From contig JACPFW010000024.1 of NCBI GenBank assembly GCA_016182795.1, forward strand, positions 1 through 63,171: DNA of 63,171 nucleotides, in the 5' to 3' direction. The notes beneath the pieces are model-generated. The model ran no database searches and was not told where the DNA came from. It saw nothing but the letters and a program-made list of their open reading frames with translations. How positions within the stretch are numbered: position 1 is the stretch's first letter; every line of letters starts with the position of its first letter. Of the stretch, positions 39,073-48,938 are shown piece by piece. This DNA is from Gemmatimonadota bacterium (lineage in GTDB: Bacteria > Gemmatimonadota > Gemmatimonadetes > Gemmatimonadales > Gemmatimonadaceae). The position numbers and the translations under genes are program-made.

Positions 39073-41055
39073 CTACGGGTCGAGGTGCGCGCTGCAGCCG
39101 TCGTCAAACAGGCCACCCTCGGCGCCGCTGCTCCGCACTCCTTGGCGCGCGTTCACCGCCTGCAGGAGATCGGTGACCTTGTAGTAGCGCCCGCCGCGAA
39201 TCACGACTTCGAGCTTCTGCAGGTCGCTGATCTTCTCCAGCGGCTTGCCGGCGATCACCAGCACGTCGGCCACCTTGCCCACGGCGATGCTTCCGTAGTC
39301 GGCGTCTTCCTTCATCACGCGCGCGGCATCGAGCGTGGCGATCTGCAGGATCTTGGCCCGCGGAATGTTGGCCCGCTCGTACATCTCGAGTTCGCGGCGA
39401 TACGTGACGCCCGCTGAATTGTCGGTGCCCGCCACGAGCGGGACGCCGGCCGCGTACAGCCGGCGGATGAGCAGCATGTAGGCCGAGTCGGCGCGCTCCT
39501 GCGTGGCCGCCGCGCCGCCGGCGCCCACAAGGGCCGCGCCGCCGCCGATCCACAGGTTGAAGGTGCCGTCGATCACCGTCTTGTGCGCGGCGAGGTACGC
39601 GATGAGCGATGTCATGGCCGGCGAGTTCACATCGAACGTCGGCGCCACGACCGACGCCACCTGTGAGTAGGCCCGCATCTGCGGCACGTAGAGCGAGTCC
39701 TGGAAGAAATTCGAGAAGAAGAACGCCGCGTGCTGAACTTCGTCGTAGCCGAGCGCCACCGCGGCTTCCATCGACATTCCGCGTGGAATGTGCCCGCTCA
39801 GCCGCATCCCGCGCCGATGCGCCTCGGCGGCAATCACCGGCACGAGGTCTGGATGCGTGACGTTGTAGAGCTTGATCTGCTTGTAACCCAGCGAGTCGTA
39901 CCGCGCCACCCAGGCGCGGGCCTCGGCCTCGGTGGAGACCAGCACTTCGGTGGGCCCCGCCCACGCGAGCGGCCCTTCCATGAATCCGGCGAGGATAATG
40001 CGCGGCGACGCCAGCTTGCCGGCGCGCTCACGGTCGCGCTGTGAGACGGCGACGTCCATATCGGCCGCGAGATCGCGCGCGGTGGTGAGCCCCTGCGCCA
40101 GCTGCATCAGGCTCAGCGATGACTGGTTGGCCACCTGCAGGTGCGTGTGCATCTCCCACATGCCGGGCATCATGGTCTTGCCCGTAGCATCCACCACGGT
40201 GGCGCCGTCGGGCACCGGCGTTGTGGCCGCCGGTCCGACCGCGACGATCCGATCGCCGCGTATGACGACGGTCTGCGCCGGCACGAGCACGCCACGCTCG
40301 CTGTCGAACAGATCGCCATTCTTGATCACCAGCGCGCCCGGCACCGGCGTCACCACCTGCCGCGCGACGCGCTCAGCGCCGGCAGCGCGCCACGCCAGCT
40401 CGATGGTACGAAACGCCGGGAGCAATCGCTGCGCATCCGGGCGCACGGTGATGAACCACTGGACGTCGCTGGCCAGCAACGCGCCGTGTTCGTCGAGCCA
40501 AAGACCGTTTGGCGCTGGGGAGGCGTTGCGGTAGATCATCACGAGGCGCGCGCGCTGCCGATGCCCGCCGACACGCAGCGTGGTGTCGGCGACGATCTCG
40601 GCGCGTGCGCTTCCGCCGCCCATGACGGGCGCGGCGCGGTTTGGCTGGGCAAGCAGGAAGCGGGCGAGCGTCGCCTGTTCCCACGGCGTGCCGGCGCGCG
40701 CTCCGACATAGGCAGCTGGATTTCGCTTGACGGCGGTGCGCGGCAATCCGTTGGAGACGCCATACCAAATGGAATCGGCGCCGACCTCAAAGGCGTCCGT
40801 CGGCGCGCCGGCGGTGCCGTCAGCCAAGACGGGGCGCTGTTCGCCACGCTCCGGTTCGCCCTTCGCGTTGAGGCGGTAGCGCAGCTCCACGCGCGTGCCA
40901 CGGTTGCGATCCGTGAAGACCCATCGCACCACGGCGGAGTCGGCGGTGCGCACCACAACGAGGTCGCCGGCCTCTCGCCCGTGATTCGAGACAATCCAGC
41001 GCGAGGTGTCCGCTGGCAGCAGCAGGCCGGCCAGAGCGAGAATGGGGAGGAGCAT
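39073..41055 (-). CDS. amidohydrolase superfamily protein, exported, with N-terminal extension
   Basis: This 660-residue protein has a signal near the start (LPILALAGLLLPA). A beta-rich N-terminal domain of about 230 residues is followed by a metal-dependent amidohydrolase barrel. The barrel has VVDATGKTMMPGMWEMHTHLQ (metal His pair), RLSGHIPRG, DEVQHAAFF and VAGTDNSAG (metal Asp), with YGSIAVGKVADVLVI at the C-terminus. Substrates of such imidazolonepropionase-like or Xaa-Pro-type enzymes are varied and unknown here. It is divergent from the RidA gene. Confidence 0.87.
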   Translation of the reverse strand: MLLPILALAGLLLPADTSRWIVSNHGREAGDLVVVRTADSAVVRWVFTDRNRGTRVELRYRLNAKGEPERGEQRPVLADGTAGAPTDAFEVGADSIWYGVSNGLPRTAVKRNPAAYVGARAGTPWEQATLARFLLAQPNRAAPVMGGGSARAEIVADTTLRVGGHRQRARLVMIYRNASPAPNGLWLDEHGALLASDVQWFITVRPDAQRLLPAFRTIELAWRAAGAERVARQVVTPVPGALVIKNGDLFDSERGVLVPAQTVVIRGDRIVAVGPAATTPVPDGATVVDATGKTMMPGMWEMHTHLQVANQSSLSLMQLAQGLTTARDLAADMDVAVSQRDRERAGKLASPRIILAGFMEGPLAWAGPTEVLVSTEAEARAWVARYDSLGYKQIKLYNVTHPDLVPVIAAEAHRRGMRLSGHIPRGMSMEAAVALGYDEVQHAAFFFSNFFQDSLYVPQMRAYSQVASVVAPTFDVNSPAMTSLIAYLAAHKTVIDGTFNLWIGGGAALVGAGGAAATQERADSAYMLLIRRLYAAGVPLVAGTDNSAGVTYRRELEMYERANIPRAKILQIATLDAARVMKEDADYGSIAVGKVADVLVIAGKPLEKISDLQKLEVVIRGGRYYKVTDLLQAVNARQGVRSSGAEGGLFDDGCSAHLDP

Positions 41056-41190
41056 GGCGGAGGGAAGCTAGAGGGCGGTCGGGGTGCCTTCAATAATGCG
41101 CAGGACCCGGCGGCTCGGCAGGGGTGGACTGGCGCCGTGGCGCGCAGGGGCCGAAAATCTCCTCGTCCCAACTTCGCACCGGAACCCACC

Positions 41191-41601
41191 ATGAGCCGCA
41201 GGCTGATCAGCACCGGATCCACGTTCGAACAGGCCATCGGGTACTCGCGCGCCGTCGTGGACGGACGCTGGGTCTTCGTCTCCGGCACCACCGGGTTCGA
41301 CTACAACGCGATGACCATCAGTGACGACGTCGTGGTGCAGTGCGACCGCTGCTTCCAGAACATCCAGCGCGCGCTCGCCGACGCCAAGTGCCGGCTCACG
41401 GACGTCGTGCGCGTCACGTACATCCTACCTGACCGCGACGACTTTCCTCGCACGTGGCCGGTGTTGCAGCGCTATCTGGGCGACATTCGCCCGGCGGCCA
41501 CGATGATCGTCGCCGGACTCTCCGACCCGCGCATGAAGATCGAGATCCAAGTGACGGCCCACCGGCAGAAGCGCGTGAAGACCGGCAAGGAAGAGAAGTA
41601 G
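41191..41601 (+). CDS. RidA family deaminase-like protein
   Basis: This 136-residue RidA/YjgF/UK114 protein probably hydrolyses reactive enamine or imine intermediates. The core is GYSRAVVDGRWVFVSGTTGF, QNIQRALADAKCRLTDVVRVTYIL and MIVAGLSDPRMKIEIQVTA. The Arg and Glu usual in active RidA appear as RMKIEIQVTA. It is divergent from the amidohydrolase. Confidence 0.88.
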   Translation: MSRRLISTGSTFEQAIGYSRAVVDGRWVFVSGTTGFDYNAMTISDDVVVQCDRCFQNIQRALADAKCRLTDVVRVTYILPDRDDFPRTWPVLQRYLGDIRPAATMIVAGLSDPRMKIEIQVTAHRQKRVKTGKEEK

Positions 41602-41628
41602 TCGCCGCCGCCGCGCGGGCGTGCGCGC

Positions 41629-42408
41629 CTAGCGCTCCGCCGCCAGCACAATACTGCAGCAGGTCACGGCCCCTTCGGCCTTCGCGAGTTCCGACAGGTC
41701 GACGGGGTGCACCGCGGCGCCAGCGCGCTCGAGGCGCTCGCGGGTGCGCGCATACGCGGCGCCATGCACCAACGCGGAGCCAAGCCGCAGCACATTGGCG
41801 CCCATCGGTTCCGTGTCGTCGACCGTCAGCACGCGATACGCGGCGAAGTCCGCGCGGTCAACCCAGTCAGGGTTCAGCAGCACCGTCTCGTCGTCGACGG
41901 CCGTCACGGCGCTCTTCAGGTGCAGGCATCCGGTGACCGCCACGCGGTGCACCGCATACCCATGCGGCGCGACGGCCGCCCCCAGCGCGGCAATGCCGTC
42001 CGCGTTTGTGCGCCGCGACGCTCCGACATACACGTTGCGCCCAACCACCAGCACGTCGCCGCCGTCCAGCGTGGCCGGTGCCTTGAGCCGCACGAGTTGG
42101 CGCAGCGGGGCGAGCGCGGCGGCCACGTCGGTCACTTCGTGCCGCCGCGACTTCGCGCCCGGACGCGCGATCACCGCCACGTCGTCGAGCACCACCGCCG
42201 TGTCTTCAATGAACACCGCGTCAGGGTGCTCGGGCGCCGGCGCCACGCGGCGCAAGTCGCAGCCGAGCGAGACGAGCAATCGCTCGTAGCCGCGATGCTG
42301 CGCGCGCGCGACATCCATGCGAATCGGCGAGCGATCGATATGCGTGAGCTCGCACTCCGCAATGGTCGGCGAGACATCCCGTGTCAGCGCGATGAAGCGT
42401 GTGTTCAT
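41629..42408 (-). CDS. dimethylarginine dimethylaminohydrolase (DDAH)-like guanidino hydrolase
   Basis: This 259-residue protein is of the arginine deiminase/amidinotransferase superfamily, with DDAH-like length. Catalytic elements are PDAVFIEDTAVV (acidic residue), GCLHLKSAV (His) and a C-terminal VTCCSIVL (Cys near 250/251). DDAH converts N-omega-methylated arginines to citrulline and methylamines. It is convergent with the RidA gene and divergent from a class III aminotransferase. Proximity to aminotransferase and permease genes suggests arginine or methylarginine use. Confidence 0.85.
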   Translation of the reverse strand: MNTRFIALTRDVSPTIAECELTHIDRSPIRMDVARAQHRGYERLLVSLGCDLRRVAPAPEHPDAVFIEDTAVVLDDVAVIARPGAKSRRHEVTDVAAALAPLRQLVRLKAPATLDGGDVLVVGRNVYVGASRRTNADGIAALGAAVAPHGYAVHRVAVTGCLHLKSAVTAVDDETVLLNPDWVDRADFAAYRVLTVDDTEPMGANVLRLGSALVHGAAYARTRERLERAGAAVHPVDLSELAKAEGAVTCCSIVLAAER

Positions 42409-42674
42409 GGCAGCGCCAACAATGCGCTACGCGCGCGCGTCACGCCACCTCTCTTGCGCGCGGTGCGCGATGCCGCCGCGTGCATGCGCGCGTCAGGGAA
42501 TTACGGGCATTTCTCCTCTGACAGCACCTACACGCGATGCACCGTTCTGCACGCGATGGGGGTCACGCAAACGGGTGAAAGTCATCATCTTTCAAGAGTG
42601 CCACGATGTGCGGCCAACGCGCGCCAACTCCGAGGACGGAGCATTCGCGTGGCTGACTCAAGGAGACCTGTACT

Positions 42675-44009
42675 ATGACTGCGATCGCGACCAAGCCCCC
42701 GCGTATCATCACCGAACTGCCGGGCCCCAAGGCCAAGGCCATTATGGCGCGTGACGCGGAAGTCGTATCGCCGTCGTATCCGCGCGGCGTGCCGTTTGTC
42801 ATGCACCACGGCAAGGGGGCCGACGCGTGGGATGTTGACGGCAACCGCTTCCTCGACTTCTGCGCCGGCATTGCGGTCTGCAACACGGGACACGCGCACC
42901 CGCAGGTCGTGCAGGCGATCAAGAACGCTGCCGATCAGTTCCTCCACATCTCCAGCGATTTCTGGCATGAGAAGTGGGTGCAGCTCGCCGAGCGCATCAA
43001 CGCGCTGAAGCCGATGGGCGACGAGCCCGTGATGAGCTTCATGTGCCAGAGCGGCGCCGAATCGGTTGAGAGCGCGCTCAAGCTGGCGCGCTACGTCACT
43101 GGCCGCACGCGCTTCATCGGGTTCCTCGGCGCGTTCCACGGCCGCACGATGGGCGCGCTCGCGTTCACGGCGAGCAAGTACTCCCAGCAGTCGGGCTTCG
43201 CGCCCACGATGCCGGGCGTGACGCACGTGCCGTACCCCAACAGCTTCCGTCCGCTGTTCGTCGGCAAGGATCAGGGCAAGGCCGTGCTCGACTACATCGA
43301 GCAGCAGCTCTTCCTGAACAACGTGCCGCCCAAGGACGTCGCCGCCATCATGGTGGAGCCGATTCAGGGTGAGGGTGGCTATCTCGTGCCACCCGATGGG
43401 TTCCTCGCCGGACTGCGCGCGCTGTGCGACAAGCACGGCATCCTGCTCATTTTCGACGAAGTGCAGGCGGGTATTGGCCGTACCGGCAAGATGTTCGCGT
43501 CGCAGCACTGGGGCGTGGTGCCCGACATCATGACGCTGGCCAAGGGGCTCGGCTCGGGAATTCCCATTGGCATGTGCGTGGCCAAGAAGTCGGTGATGTC
43601 GAAGTGGAAGAAGGGAGCGCACGGCAACACCTTCGGTGGCAACCCGGTGGCGGCGGCGTCGGCGCTGGCGACGCTCGACCTCGTCGAGAACGGCCTGATG
43701 CAGAACGCGGCCAAGGTCGGCGAGTACTTCATGGCCCGTCTCCGCGAGCTGCAGGCGCGGCATGTCTGCATCGGCGACGTGCGCGGCAAGGGATTGATGA
43801 TCGGCTGTGAGTTTGTGAACCCCGACGGCACCGCGGCCGCGAAGCTGTGCGATGATATCATCGTACGCGCGTACCATCACGGACTGCTGCTGCTGCCGTG
43901 CGGCCTCAGCACGGTGCGATTCATGCCGCCGCTGGTGATCACGACCGCCGAGGTGGATGAGGCGATCGAGATGCTCGATGCCGCGATCAACGAGGCGCTG
44001 AGCGCCTAG
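42675..44009 (+). CDS. gabT: class III aminotransferase (4-aminobutyrate/ornithine-like)
   Basis: This 444-residue fold-type I PLP enzyme has the family motif ILLIFDEVQAGIGRTG (PLP Asp261) and the Schiff-base Lys290 in LAKGLGSGIPIG. CQSGAESVESALKLAR and GAFHGRTMGALAFT are typical of 4-aminobutyrate or acetylornithine/ornithine aminotransferases. The gabT name is a best guess; it could act on putrescine, lysine or ornithine instead. AGGAGA precedes the ATG. An APC permease follows after a terminator hairpin. Confidence 0.85.
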   Translation: MTAIATKPPRIITELPGPKAKAIMARDAEVVSPSYPRGVPFVMHHGKGADAWDVDGNRFLDFCAGIAVCNTGHAHPQVVQAIKNAADQFLHISSDFWHEKWVQLAERINALKPMGDEPVMSFMCQSGAESVESALKLARYVTGRTRFIGFLGAFHGRTMGALAFTASKYSQQSGFAPTMPGVTHVPYPNSFRPLFVGKDQGKAVLDYIEQQLFLNNVPPKDVAAIMVEPIQGEGGYLVPPDGFLAGLRALCDKHGILLIFDEVQAGIGRTGKMFASQHWGVVPDIMTLAKGLGSGIPIGMCVAKKSVMSKWKKGAHGNTFGGNPVAAASALATLDLVENGLMQNAAKVGEYFMARLRELQARHVCIGDVRGKGLMIGCEFVNPDGTAAAKLCDDIIVRAYHHGLLLLPCGLSTVRFMPPLVITTAEVDEAIEMLDAAINEALSA

Positions 44010-44044
44010 CAACTCATCCGGCGGATCGTCTAGCGGAACGGCAA

Positions 44045-44073
44045 GGGCCCCGGGATCTTTTCCGGGGCCTTTT
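44045..44073. terminator. Rho-independent terminator after the aminotransferase gene
   Basis: The stem GGCCCCGG (44046-44053) pairs with CCGGGGCC (44062-44069), with an 8-base loop and a TTTT tail at 44070-44073. An outer GGCAA/TTGCC pair extends it with a bulge. It ends the aminotransferase transcript before the permease. Confidence 0.8.
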
Positions 44074-44096
44074 GCCGCTCTCTTCGTTTCCCGCTC

Positions 44097-45416
44097 ATGA
44101 GCGCCATCTCCGTTCGCCACATCGCGCGCCGCAAGTTCGGCTTCTGGATGGCGACCGCGCTCGTCATTGGCAACATCATCGGCGCCGGCATCTTCATGCT
44201 GCCGGCCGGCCTCGCGCCGTTCGGGTGGAATGCGGTGTCGGCGTGGGGCATCACCGCCGCCGGCGCGCTGAGCCTGGCGTGGGTCTTCGCCGAGTTGTCG
44301 CGCCAACTGCCCGACGTCGGCGGAAGCGTTGGCTTCATGCGCCTGGGACTCGGCGACGGCGCCGCGTTCCTCGGCGCGTGGGGGTACGTGATCTCCATCT
44401 GGGTGTCGAACGCGGGCATCACGATGGCGGGCGTGAGCTATCTCACTCGACTCGTCCCGTCGCTCGCTGCGCGGTCGGGGGCCATCGTCATCACCGCGCT
44501 GGCCGTCATCTGGCTGCTGACGTGGGTGAACCTGCGCGGCCTGCGCGCGGCGGGCGGCGTGCAGTCGGTGACGACGGTCATCAAGCTGCTGCCGTTTGCC
44601 GCGGTGATCGGGCTGGCCTTCTGGCGTCTGGGGACCGACGGCTTCGCCGCGCTGCTGCCGATCACCGACGGCACGTTCACGCTCGCCGGCGCCACCGGCG
44701 CGGTGGGACTGACGCTGTTCGCGATGCTTGGCCTCGAGAGCGCCGCGATGCCTGTGGACGCGGTAGACCAGCCCGAGAAGAACATCCCGCGGGCGACGCT
44801 GGCCGGCACGGGTATCAGCGCGATCGTGAGCCTGCTGGCAACGTGCGCCGTGGTGCTGATGCTGCCGCGAGAGGTGGTGGTGTCGTCGAACGCGCCGACC
44901 GCCGACTTTGTCGCCGCGTCGTTCGGCTCGATGTCAGGAACACTCGTCGCCGCGTGCGCGGTGGTCAGCAGCTTTGGCTGCCTCAACGGCTGGCTGCTGC
45001 TCGGCGGCGAGGTGCCGGTGGCGATGGCGCAGACGAAGTCATTGCCCGACTGGTTCGGTCGGCTGAATCGCCATGGCGCGCCGGCTCACAGCATTGTGCT
45101 CGGCGCGGTCGTGACGTCGGTGATGACGCTGCTCGCGGCGACGAAGGTTGGAATTGCCGCGTTCAACTTCCTCATTCTCATCGCGACGGCGACGAACCTG
45201 CTGCTGTACCTGCTTTGCGTGATCGCGGCGGCACGCTTCATGCGCGACGGACGCGTGCGAGGCTCCGCCGGGCTGGTGGCGGCCACGGCGCTCGCATTCG
45301 TCTTCGTGCTCTGGGCGTTCTACAGCTCTGGCCGCGAATCGCTCGCGTGGGGGGCGGTGCTCACGGCGGCCGGGTGGCCGATCTATCGTCTTGCCCGGCG
45401 CCTCACTTCACCGTAA
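44097..45416 (+). CDS. APC superfamily amino acid permease (AdiC/YjeH-like)
   Basis: This 439-residue, 12-helix permease has the APC signature GNIIGAGIFMLPAGLAP in the first helix, with AELSRQLPDVGGSVGF and FAMLGLESAAMP following. It resembles arginine-agmatine or related amino-acid antiporters. Neighbours (DDAH, aminotransferase) suggest an arginine-, ornithine- or citrulline-type substrate, an inference. It overlaps the convergent cytochrome gene by 14 bases (45403-45416). Confidence 0.87.
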   Translation: MSAISVRHIARRKFGFWMATALVIGNIIGAGIFMLPAGLAPFGWNAVSAWGITAAGALSLAWVFAELSRQLPDVGGSVGFMRLGLGDGAAFLGAWGYVISIWVSNAGITMAGVSYLTRLVPSLAARSGAIVITALAVIWLLTWVNLRGLRAAGGVQSVTTVIKLLPFAAVIGLAFWRLGTDGFAALLPITDGTFTLAGATGAVGLTLFAMLGLESAAMPVDAVDQPEKNIPRATLAGTGISAIVSLLATCAVVLMLPREVVVSSNAPTADFVAASFGSMSGTLVAACAVVSSFGCLNGWLLLGGEVPVAMAQTKSLPDWFGRLNRHGAPAHSIVLGAVVTSVMTLLAATKVGIAAFNFLILIATATNLLLYLLCVIAAARFMRDGRVRGSAGLVAATALAFVFVLWAFYSSGRESLAWGAVLTAAGWPIYRLARRLTSP

Positions 45417-45888
45417 CGCGATACGTCTCGTGGCAGGCGGTGCACGATCCGCTGATGGCGGCGAGCCGTACCAGCACCGTGTCCTTGAGCGCCGGCGTGC
45501 CACGCGTGCGGCGGACGGCGACGGTCAGGCTGTCGAAGGCGCCGTGCGTACGCTCGGCGAGTTCCTTCCACTCCGCCGGCAAGAGCGCCTCGATGGCCGG
45601 GTCGGCCGCCGCCGCGGTGGTCGCCGGCGCCACGGCGGCGATGAGTGCCGTCGTGTCGCCCTGCGCGGCAGCGGTCATGGCGCCACCGATGGCGCCGAGC
45701 ATCTGCCGCATCTCGTGCAATACCGCCTGCTGCGCCTCCGCGGGGAGCGGCACGGCCGTGCGTCGGTCGCCGCTCTCAGTCGATGCATCCTTGGCCGGTG
45801 TTGAGGCCACACCGTAACACGCGCCGATCAGTGCGACGCAAGCGACGACGACGAGCCGGTGCACGACATGAACGTTCTGGCGAGACAT
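45403..45888 (-). CDS. cytochrome c'-like monohaem lipoprotein
   Basis: This 161-residue protein has a lipobox (LIGAC near 19-23) and a four-helix-like region ending with a single haem motif CTACH at about residues 151-155. The C-terminal position of CxxCH is typical of cytochrome c'/c556. It may bind nitric oxide or carry electrons. ATG 45888 has GGAGAG upstream; the alternative ATG 45900 overlaps the stop of the ATPase gene as TGATG, so expression may be coupled to it. Confidence 0.78.
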   Translation of the reverse strand: MSRQNVHVVHRLVVVACVALIGACYGVASTPAKDASTESGDRRTAVPLPAEAQQAVLHEMRQMLGAIGGAMTAAAQGDTTALIAAVAPATTAAAADPAIEALLPAEWKELAERTHGAFDSLTVAVRRTRGTPALKDTVLVRLAAISGSCTACHETYRVTVK

Positions 45889-45899
45889 GGGACTCTCCA

Positions 45900-47441
45900 T
45901 CAGCGCCGGCGGCCGCCAAGCAGCGAACCGAGGACGCCGCGTACGAGGGTGCGCGAAAGGGCACTGCCCGTGCTGCGAGCCGCGCTCTTCGCGACGAGGT
46001 CCAGCAGGCCGTCACGGCGTCCGCCGCGCGGTCCGGTGCTGCCAAACAACAGCGCGCCAACGCCACCAAGCATGGCGCCCATCGCGGCGCCGCCACCACC
46101 GCCGCCGGCGCCAGTCGTTGGCGCCACTCCTGAGGCGGCGTTGGGTGCCGCCGCATGGGTCGACGCCGTCCCGCGCGCCTGCAGGCGCTCAAATGCCGAC
46201 TCGCGATCCACCGCCTGCTCGTAGACGCCGGCCACCACGGAGCGCTGCATCAACTGCGCGCGCTCGGCGGGGGAGATGGGTCCAATCTGCGAGCCGGGCG
46301 CGAGCATCCAGGCGCGTTCGGTGATGCCGGGCGTTCCCTTGGCGTCGAGCAGGGAGACGAGCGCTTCGCCCACGGCGAGTTCCTGGATTGCCGTCTCGAT
46401 GTCGAGCGCCGGATTGGCGCGCATCGTCTCGGCGGTGGCGCGCACCGCCTTCTGGTCGCGCGGCGTGAAGGCGCGCAGCGCGTGCTGCACGCGGTTGCCC
46501 AGCTGGCCGAGCACCTTGTCGGGAATGTCGATGGGGTTCTGCGTCACGAAGTAGACGCCCACGCCCTTGGATCGGATGAGCCGGACCACGAGCTCCACCT
46601 TCTCGAGCAGGGCGGCGGGAGCGTCGGCAAAGAGAAGGTGCGCTTCGTCAAAGAAGAAGACGAGCTTCGGCTTCTCCGGATCGCCCACCTCCGGCAGGTT
46701 CTCGAACAGCTCGGAGAGCAGCCACAGGAGGAACGACGCATACAGCCGCGGGCTGTTCATCAGCTTGTCGGCGGCGAGCACATTCACCACGCCGCGGCCG
46801 TCCACCGTTTGCATCAGGTCGTCGATGTTGAGCATCGGCTCGCCGAAGAACCGTTCGCCGCCCTGCTCTTCGATCTGCAGCAGTCCGCGCTGTATGGCGC
46901 CAATGCTCGCGGCCGACACGTTGCCGTACTGCGTCTTGATCTCCGCGGCGTGATCGCCGACGAACTGCAGCATCGCGCGCAGGTCCTTCAGGTCGAGCAG
47001 CAGCAGACCGTGGTCGTCGGCGACCTTGAAGGTCAGCGACAGCACGCCCTCCTGCGTGTCGTTCAGGTTGAGGAGCCGCGCCAGCAGCAGCGGCCCCATG
47101 TCGGAGATCGTCGCGCGAATCGGGTGTCCCTGTTCGCCGAAGACATCCCACATCGTGACCGGGCAGGCGCGCCACTCGGGCTCGGACAGTCCGTGCTGCT
47201 GCAGGCGCGCGCGCAGCTTGTCGGTGGGCTGGCCGGCGATCGCGATGCCGCTGAGATCGCCCTTCACATCGGCCACAAAAACCGGCACGCCAATCGCCGA
47301 GAATCGCTCGGCGAGCACCTGCAGCGTGATCGTCTTGCCCGTGCCCGTGGCGCCCGTGATGCAGCCGTGGCGGTTGGCGAGCGCGGGGAGCAGGGCCAAG
47401 TCGGCGCTGTCGGACTTGGCGATGATCAGCGGTTCAATCAT
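45900..47441 (-). CDS. HerA-like ATPase (DUF853/YjgR family)
   Basis: This 513-residue P-loop ATPase has Walker A GATGTGKT and Walker [36 protein letters not shown] is typical of the DUF853/YjgR HerA-like family, and a Gly/Ala-rich linker ([17 protein letters not shown]) precedes a C-terminal tail. Members are predicted hexameric DNA translocases of unknown biological role. ATG 47441 starts the homologous region. The next gene is coupled through TGATG. Confidence 0.9.
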   Translation of the reverse strand: MIEPLIIAKSDSADLALLPALANRHGCITGATGTGKTITLQVLAERFSAIGVPVFVADVKGDLSGIAIAGQPTDKLRARLQQHGLSEPEWRACPVTMWDVFGEQGHPIRATISDMGPLLLARLLNLNDTQEGVLSLTFKVADDHGLLLLDLKDLRAMLQFVGDHAAEIKTQYGNVSAASIGAIQRGLLQIEEQGGERFFGEPMLNIDDLMQTVDGRGVVNVLAADKLMNSPRLYASFLLWLLSELFENLPEVGDPEKPKLVFFFDEAHLLFADAPAALLEKVELVVRLIRSKGVGVYFVTQNPIDIPDKVLGQLGNRVQHALRAFTPRDQKAVRATAETMRANPALDIETAIQELAVGEALVSLLDAKGTPGITERAWMLAPGSQIGPISPAERAQLMQRSVVAGVYEQAVDRESAFERLQARGTASTHAAAPNAASGVAPTTGAGGGGGGAAMGAMLGGVGALLFGSTGPRGGRRDGLLDLVAKSAARSTGSALSRTLVRGVLGSLLGGRRR

Positions 47442-47483
47442 GCTCAAATTCTGGCGCGCGCCGCGCCGCCGCGCCATTGCTTC

Positions 47484-48938
47484 TCAACGCGCCGCGGGCG
47501 GCGTGGGATGTACGGGGCGCCGATCGGCGCTGTCGCGCATCGCCGTGAGACGCCGCGCGACGTCCGGCTGAATGGGCGCCAGGTCCTTGGTCTCGCCCGG
47601 GTCGGCGGTCACGTTGAACAGCTGCAGCGAGTCGCGCAACCACACCGCCTTCCATCCGCCAAACAGGACGGCCGACTGGTTGCGGTCCGGCGAGAACCAG
47701 ACGAACACGTCGCGCGTCTTCACGGCGCCCTTGCCGACGAGCGCGGGGAGCAGCGACCGTCCGTCGATGCCAACAGGTGCCTTGAGCCCGGCGGCCTCGA
47801 CGATCGTCGCGTGCACATCCGTGAAGTCCGCGCGCACGGCCGACGAGCTGCCCGGCTTGATCTTTCCGGGCCACGCCGCGATGCCCGGCACGCGCAGGCC
47901 GCCGTCGTAGAGGTCGCCCTTGAAGCCGCGGTACCGGAGTGTGCCGTCGAACCAGCGCCCGATCTGCGTGGTGGTCCCGTCGTCGGCGCCGCGCAGCATT
48001 GTGGCGCCGTTGTCGGAGAGGAAGATGATCAGCGTGTTCTTGGCAACGCCCAGAGAGTCGAGCAGCGCGCGGAGATGTCCAAGATCGCGGTCGAGTCGAG
48101 CGACCTGCGCGGCATAGCTCTTCTTGGCGGTCGGCCACGGCTTGTCGGCGTACCCGCCGAGGGACGGTACTTCGTATCCGCCGTCATCCTGCCCGCGCGC
48201 TCCCTCGTTGTTGATGTGGGGAAGCGTCGTGGCCCAGTATAAGAAGAAGGGTTTCTTGGCGTTGGCACGCACCCACGCAAAGGCCTTGGCGCCGATCACG
48301 TCGGGGGCGTACGCGACGCGCGTCGTGGCCCGCCCGGTGCCCATCGGCCCGGCGTTCGGCACGACGTTCCCCGTCTTCACGGAGTCGCCGTTGCTGATGA
48401 GATACTCGGGATAGTAGTTGTGCGCGTGCAGCTGATCGCGAAAGCCAAAGAACGCATCAAAACCCTGTGCGTTGGGCCAACTCTCCGGCTGGCTGTCCCA
48501 GCTCAACCCCCACTTGCCGAACAGTCCGGTGACGTAGCCCTTGGCCTTCAGCCGCTCGGCGAGCGTGAGGTCGGCGGTGCGCAGGTAGTCGTTGTCGTTG
48601 TCGTCGAGGCGGCAATGGCCGTTGTGCAGCGCCGTCATCAGCGAACACCGCGCCGGACCGCAGACGGCGGCGCTCGAGCGCACTTCGGTCAGCCGCATGC
48701 CGTCACGCGCCAGACGGTTGATGTTGGGCGTCAGCAGTTCGGTCTGACCCCACGGTCCGATTTCCCCAATGCCGAGGTCGTCGGCGAGGAAGATGACGAT
48801 GTTCGGCGGCGGCGCGGCGGGTTTGGCCGGCGCACGGCGCGCGGGGGCGCGACCGGTGGTGCGCTGCGCCGCGGCCGGATGCGACGGAACTACCGTGAGG
48901 GCAATGGCAAGGGCAAGCAGCAGCGATCGGCGGACCAT
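47484..48938 (-). CDS. sulfatase/arylsulfatase, exported
   Basis: This 484-residue enzyme has a signal ending near AAAQ. Type I sulfatase sequence features are FLADDLGIG (metal Asp pair) and CGPARCSLMTA, the C-x-P-x-R motif with Cys93 to be converted to formylglycine. LFGKWGLS, SDNGATML and the C-terminal metal Asp/Asn pattern follow. It removes sulfate esters from an unknown substrate. A formylglycine-generating enzyme is needed but absent from the window. Confidence 0.9.
   Translation of the reverse strand: MVRRSLLLALAIALTVVPSHPAAAQRTTGRAPARRAPAKPAAPPPNIVIFLADDLGIGEIGPWGQTELLTPNINRLARDGMRLTEVRSSAAVCGPARCSLMTALHNGHCRLDDNDNDYLRTADLTLAERLKAKGYVTGLFGKWGLSWDSQPESWPNAQGFDAFFGFRDQLHAHNYYPEYLISNGDSVKTGNVVPNAGPMGTGRATTRVAYAPDVIGAKAFAWVRANAKKPFFLYWATTLPHINNEGARGQDDGGYEVPSLGGYADKPWPTAKKSYAAQVARLDRDLGHLRALLDSLGVAKNTLIIFLSDNGATMLRGADDGTTTQIGRWFDGTLRYRGFKGDLYDGGLRVPGIAAWPGKIKPGSSSAVRADFTDVHATIVEAAGLKAPVGIDGRSLLPALVGKGAVKTRDVFVWFSPDRNQSAVLFGGWKAVWLRDSLQLFNVTADPGETKDLAPIQPDVARRLTAMRDSADRRPVHPTPPAAR

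Noticed and set aside
42576..42594. TGAAAG-N7-CTTTCA inverted repeat before the aminotransferase
   Set aside because: Six-base arms in one copy are too weak to call an operator alone; kept only as a note in the arginine finding.
44020..44060. tRNA-like stretch (GCGGATCGTCTAGCGGAACGG)
   Set aside because: It resembles a D-arm but has no T-arm or acceptor closure. It runs into a clear terminator hairpin.
46155..48242. Long reading frame on the plus strand opposite the HerA-like ATPase and sulfatase
   Set aside because: Codon usage is Arg/His/Gly rich with no domain pattern. It crosses two well-supported minus-strand genes and is a shadow of high GC codon bias.
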